Below, piece after piece: positions 21,962-24,892 of a stretch of DNA of 24,892 nucleotides. The stretch lies in contig JBBRYK010000037.1 in NCBI GenBank assembly GCA_038237665.1, forward strand, positions 1 to 24,892. Direction: 5' to 3'. This stretch comes from JBBRYK01 sp038237665 (GTDB lineage: Bacteria > Actinomycetota > Thermoleophilia > Gaiellales > Gaiellaceae). The position numbers were made by a program, and so were the translations under genes. The first letter of the stretch is position 1. The number at the start of each line of letters is the position of its first letter. A model generated the notes under the pieces. That model saw only the letters and a list, made by a program, of their open reading frames with translations. It was not told the DNA's origin and did no database searches.

Positions 21962-22666
21962 CTAAGGCGCGACGCGGCCCGCGGCGACGAACGCGGCGTG
22001 CGTGATCGGCATCATTTTCTCGAGAAACGATTCGGCTGCAGCAGCGTATTGGCGAATCTCGTATTGCGCCGACTCGTGGTTCCGTAGCGCGCAGAAGTGC
22101 ATGAGGCTGCGCGGATTGCAGCTCCAGTAGTACTTCGTGTACGTCGAGAGAGGAAGGACCGCGCGCGCGACCTCTTTGGCCACGCCCTGTTCGAGCATCC
22201 GCTCGTACGCCTGGAACGAACGAGCTGCGTTTTCCTCGATCTCCTGTCGCGTTCTCGCTCGCGTCTCGTCGTCGACCGGCTCGAAACTGTACGAGCCAGG
22301 CTTACCGACCTGAGTCCGGACGAAGTCCGGGACGTAGAACTCGGGCTCCATCTTCGAGTAGCGCCCGCTCCACTCGTTGTAGCTATGACCCGCGCGGTGC
22401 CGATGATGCTCGCGCACGACAAAGAGAGGAGCCTTAACCAGAAACCGGAAATAGCCATGCTCGAACGGTGATCCGTGTTTCTCGCGCATGAGGAATCGGA
22501 TCAGTCCCTCGTCGCGCTGGGTCAGCTCCTGCGACTCCTGGTTGAACGAGACTCGCGCGCCGTTGACGATGGCCAGGTCCGTCGCCAGCGCACCGTCCAG
22601 CGCAACGAACCCGTGGTCGAGCACGAGGATCGTGTTCTCGGTCAGCACGTCAGGCGCGACGCCCAC
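21962..22666 (-). CDS. thyX: Flavin-dependent thymidylate synthase ThyX
   Basis: The protein has about 234 residues from GTG 22666 or 228 from GTG 22648. Family blocks are present: NGARVSFNQESQELTQRDEG, KHGSPFEHGYFRFLVKAP, the substrate motif region HRHRAGHSYNEWSGRYS, FYVPDFVRTQ, and YWSCNPRSLMHFCALRNHES then AQYEIRQYA. It methylates dUMP to dTMP using methylene-tetrahydrofolate with FAD and NADPH, without producing dihydrofolate, so no ThyA/DHFR couple is needed. The signature is usually R-H-R-x7-S; here eight residues (AGHSYNEW) separate RHR from Ser, an apparent one-residue insertion. TACAGT 9 nt before GTG 22666 fits a leaderless start, so I chose that one. It is divergent from the DUF72 gene. 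Confidence 0.9.
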   Translation of the reverse strand: MGVAPDVLTENTILVLDHGFVALDGALATDLAIVNGARVSFNQESQELTQRDEGLIRFLMREKHGSPFEHGYFRFLVKAPLFVVREHHRHRAGHSYNEWSGRYSKMEPEFYVPDFVRTQVGKPGSYSFEPVDDETRARTRQEIEENAARSFQAYERMLEQGVAKEVARAVLPLSTYTKYYWSCNPRSLMHFCALRNHESAQYEIRQYAAAAESFLEKMMPITHAAFVAAGRVAP

Positions 22667-22675
22667 GGGCGGATC

Positions 22676-22681
22676 ACTGTA
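22676..22681 (-). promoter_or_regulatory. Candidate leaderless -10 box (TACAGT) for thyX
   Basis: On the minus strand TACAGT is followed by 9 nt and GTG 22666. It favours 22666 over 22648 as the thyX start. No convincing -35. Confidence 0.4.
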
Positions 22682-22712
22682 GCGACGGGTCCTGTCGGCA
22701 CCTGTCCGCTGG

Positions 22713-22718
22713 TAGTTT
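22713..22718 (+). promoter_or_regulatory. Candidate leaderless -10 box (TAGTTT) for the DUF72 gene
   Basis: TAGTTT also contains the upstream in-frame stop of the DUF72 frame. It ends 9 nt before the ATA at 22728, where the family's start is expected. Confidence 0.35.
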
Positions 22719-22727
22719 CGCGCCGCT

Positions 22728-23372
22728 ATAGCTCTGCACGTCGGCACCTCGGGCTGGTCCTACCCAAGCTGGAAGCCGGGTTTCTACGCGGCTGACGCCC
22801 GGCCCGAGGACTTTCTGCGGCGCTACGCCGAGCGGTTTGACACCGTCGAGCTGAACACCACCGGCTACCGGCTACCGGCAGAGGACCAATTCCAGCGCTG
22901 GGCGGACGCGACTCCGGACGGCTTCAGCTTCGCGGTCAAGATGCCGCCGAGCGGCTTTCGCCAGCTGGCCACGTTCGAGGAGCGTGTCCGCTTGCTGGGA
23001 GACCGCCTGGGACCCGTTCGCGCCGTCGTCCAGCAGGCCCGGGACGTGGGTTTCTTGGCCTACGTCCTCGGTTCGATCGACCCGAGCCTGCGCTATGCGT
23101 TCGACTTCCGGCACGAATCGTGGGACGACCCGGAGATCGACGCTCGCCTGGCAGAGGCCGGAGCGGTGCGCATCAACGCCTTGGAGACCGAAGCGCCGTT
23201 CCGTTACCTGCGCTTCCGCGACCCGCCCTATTCGGATCAGGACCTGGAAGCGATCGCAGAGCAGGTGCGTCCTTTCGTCGCGTCGGGTGCCGACATCTAC
23301 GCGTACTTCCGGCACGAGGACGAGCCGACCGCGCCCGCCTATGCAGCGCGTCTCGGCGAGCTGGCTCGTTGA
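22728..23372 (+). CDS. DUF72 (YecE-like) TIM-barrel protein with no canonical start codon
   Basis: The frame begins after TAG 22713-22715 and reads ALHVGTSGWSYPSWKPGFYA, then FLRRYAERFDTVELNTTGYR and SFAVKMPPSGFRQL. It continues YAFDFRHESWDDPEIDA, FRYLRFRDPPYSDQDL and DIYAYFRHEDEPTAPAY before TGA. This is a complete DUF72 protein of about 214 residues, slightly short. The family is TIM-barrel-like and unassigned in function; a nuclease or DNA-repair role has been suggested but not shown. The position where relatives have ATG is ATA (22728). The only other choices before the domain are CTG 22734; the first ATG (22941) would cut off a third of the barrel. It could use a rare start or carry a sequence error. 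Confidence 0.8.
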   Translation: MALHVGTSGWSYPSWKPGFYAADARPEDFLRRYAERFDTVELNTTGYRLPAEDQFQRWADATPDGFSFAVKMPPSGFRQLATFEERVRLLGDRLGPVRAVVQQARDVGFLAYVLGSIDPSLRYAFDFRHESWDDPEIDARLAEAGAVRINALETEAPFRYLRFRDPPYSDQDLEAIAEQVRPFVASGADIYAYFRHEDEPTAPAYAARLGELAR

Positions 23373-23419
23373 CGAGCGCCCGGGCAGGCGCGACTATGCC
23401 CGGGACGTCGCCGAAAGCC

Positions 23420-23424
23420 AGGAG
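23420..23424 (+). promoter_or_regulatory. Ribosome binding site deciding the GTG start of the PKD protein
   Basis: AGGAG lies 5 nt before GTG 23430 and sets the start of the large secreted protein that runs off the window. Confidence 0.75.
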
Positions 23425-23429
23425 ACGAG

Positions 23430-24892
23430 GTGACCCGCCGAAACAGGCCGCTGCGGCGCTCGGCGCGCCCCGCAATCGTCGGGACGCTAATCGTGGCTGC
23501 CCTCGTGCTCGGCGTTCCCGGCGCCGCGGCCTTCATCCAGCCGCAGGGCCGCATGTTCGGCGCTACGGCGGGGGACGAGTTCAGCGGCGGCGTCGCCTCA
23601 TTCCTGACCGATAGCCCACCGCCGTTCTCGGCCTCGATCTCCTGGGGGGACGGCGGGCAGTCGCCGGGAAGCGTGGCGTGCACGAACTGCCCGAACCAGC
23701 CCCAGAGCTACAACGTCAGCGGCGTGCACACCTACGCGAACGCAGGAACCTACTCGGTCGTCGTTTCGATCTCAGGCTCACAGCAGAATGCGACAGCTCA
23801 GAGCACGGCCAGCGTCTCGGCCGCGCCCACGCCGGCCGAGCCGCCGACTGCGACGTTCACGAGCCAGCCGCCCTCGCCGGTCACCGGCCAGACTCTAGTC
23901 TTCAACGGCTCGGGCTCGAGCGCACGGAGCGGGATCATCGTGCGGTACGAGTGGACCTTCGGCGGGGGCTTGCCGCCGACACCCTGCGACGGCGGAGCGC
24001 CCGCCGTGCACGCGGTGTACGACCTGCCCGGCACGTACCAGATCACGCTGAAGGTGATCGACTCGAACGGGCTGACCGGCTCCGTCACGCGCCAACTCCA
24101 GGTGGGAGACGCCGGCTTGAGCGCTACGCCCGGGAGCGCGGCCTGCGGATCGGCTACCGCCGGACCTCCGCCCGGCCTGCGAGGGCCGCCCAGTGTGAAG
24201 TTCACCGACCCGGAGGAGCTGCACTACTACGACCGCGCGCCTGCCACCTTGCCGGTCTCGGGTCAAGTCAAGGCGCCGGAGGGGATCGCGGCGTTCTGCG
24301 TCACGGGCCCAGCGCCCGTGGACACGTTCCCCGCCGCGTGCGACCAGAGCGGCGTCGTTCTCAAGGGCAAGTTCACGGTTCTCGTCCCGGGCCTGAAGCC
24401 GGGCTACAACTTCTTCGACGCCTGGGTTCGCGACAAGGTCGGCGCCGTCGCGCACGCCGACCTGACCGTCAGCGTCGCGACGGGAACGAACGGCATCGAC
24501 CTCCGGGCCGACACGCTCGAGGTCACGCAGGCCGTCCAGAAGCTCGATCTCCCGCTGAAAAGCCCCTCGGACTATGCGGGCGTCGGCCTCGCGGCCAACG
24601 CGAAGACCGTCGCGCGCTTCTTCGTCGACGCTCCGCAGACGAGCAAGTTCCCGAAGCGGGACGTGGTCGCTGACGTCGAGGCGGCCCTCTACGGCTACCG
24701 CGACGGGAAGCTGCTGGCGCCCGCTCCGCTCCTGTCCGAGGAGGGACAGCAGGACGTGACCCGAGGGATCAACGTCGACTACGCGCGCGCCCAGCCCGGC
24801 TACAAGCCGCTCTACACATTCACCCTGCCGCCGTCCTGGACGCACGGGACGATCGACCTGACGGCGGTGGTCAACCCGCCGGACCTCACTCC
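23430..24892 (+). CDS. Large secreted PKD-domain protein, 3' partial
   Basis: The frame stays open to the window end (487 codons seen). It has a signal peptide (RRSARPAIVGTLIVAALVLG, cut near GAAAF). An Ig/PKD-like domain follows with ASISWGDGGQSPGSV and SGVHTYANAGTYSVVVSISG, then a canonical PKD repeat: VFNGSGSSARSGIIVRYEWT to VYDLPGTYQITLKVIDSNGL. A Cys-containing middle part comes next. From about residue 350 there is a region with LRADTLEVTQAVQKLDLPLK and VARFFVDAPQTSKF, resembling the EVTQAIQ module found upstream of peptidase domains in large secreted actinobacterial proteins. If so, a protease or adhesin domain should follow outside the window. It is probably surface-exposed; its substrate is unknown. 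Confidence 0.85.
   Translation, partial: MTRRNRPLRRSARPAIVGTLIVAALVLGVPGAAAFIQPQGRMFGATAGDEFSGGVASFLTDSPPPFSASISWGDGGQSPGSVACTNCPNQPQSYNVSGVHTYANAGTYSVVVSISGSQQNATAQSTASVSAAPTPAEPPTATFTSQPPSPVTGQTLVFNGSGSSARSGIIVRYEWTFGGGLPPTPCDGGAPAVHAVYDLPGTYQITLKVIDSNGLTGSVTRQLQVGDAGLSATPGSAACGSATAGPPPGLRGPPSVKFTDPEELHYYDRAPATLPVSGQVKAPEGIAAFCVTGPAPVDTFPAACDQSGVVLKGKFTVLVPGLKPGYNFFDAWVRDKVGAVAHADLTVSVATGTNGIDLRADTLEVTQAVQKLDLPLKSPSDYAGVGLAANAKTVARFFVDAPQTSKFPKRDVVADVEAALYGYRDGKLLAPAPLLSEEGQQDVTRGINVDYARAQPGYKPLYTFTLPPSWTHGTIDLTAVVNPPDLT

Noticed and set aside
1..24892. CRISPR arrays, complete insertion sequences, phage genes, riboswitches
   Set aside because: I saw no regularly spaced repeats, transposase with inverted ends, phage structural genes or recognisable riboswitch cores.

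Overview
The window is GC-rich, densely packed bacterial DNA. The gene mix suggests an actinomycetote, probably of the Thermoleophilia (Gaiellales or Solirubrobacterales) type. It includes an archaeal-style FolE2/MptA, flavin-dependent ThyX, a L-asparaginase II-family enzyme, a PlsY acyltransferase, an Fe/Mn superoxide dismutase, many secreted or membrane-anchored envelope proteins, and several starts that look leaderless with TAnnnT boxes. The taxonomic placement is inference. Most of the window is ordinary chromosome, with no phage, CRISPR array or complete insertion sequence.

Layout: 1-600 is a broken region holding the tail of an unknown gene and a decapitated class III cyclase. tRNA-Lys(TTT) follows on the minus strand (741-813). 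Next come a membrane-anchored hypothetical protein (839-1438) and a 1042-residue secreted Asp-box propeller protein (1626-4754). That gene ends at a strong hairpin shared with a small Arg/Asp-rich repeat ORF on the other strand. A class III aminotransferase (5035-6255) then faces the remains of a polyamine-use operon (6252-7577): a potA stub, an aldehyde dehydrogenase with an internal deletion and an agmatinase stub. From 7617 to 13002 lies a cell-envelope group: a 3D-domain protein, three NodB-type polysaccharide deacetylases and a frameshifted CapA-like gene. A minus-strand operon for asparaginase, a kelch protein and an SGNH hydrolase fills 13111-15519, divergent from an Fpg/Nei glycosylase (15537-16364).

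From 16357 to 17261 are a chimeric permease/sensor remnant and a histidine-kinase-like protein with a degraded ATP site. The latter's ATG overlaps the ATG of folE2/mptA on the opposite strand. Then come a minus-strand run of SOD, PlsY and a lipoprotein (18260-19973); a plus-strand run of an atypical SDR, an ECF sigma factor and its membrane anti-sigma (20055-21961); thyX facing a DUF72 gene; and the start of a large secreted PKD protein that runs off the window.

The most striking feature is a series of about six deletion or fusion scars that break otherwise well-conserved genes. Three lie in one polyamine operon, one in CapA, one joins a sensor protein to a permease tail, and one lies near the left edge. 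They could be genuine genome erosion or assembly errors; read mapping would decide. A second theme is leaderless transcription: seven starts without a good Shine-Dalgarno sequence have a TAnnnT box 8-10 nt upstream. A third is the closeness of MptA, a pteridine-reductase-like SDR and ThyX, three genes of folate/pterin metabolism within about 5.4 kb.
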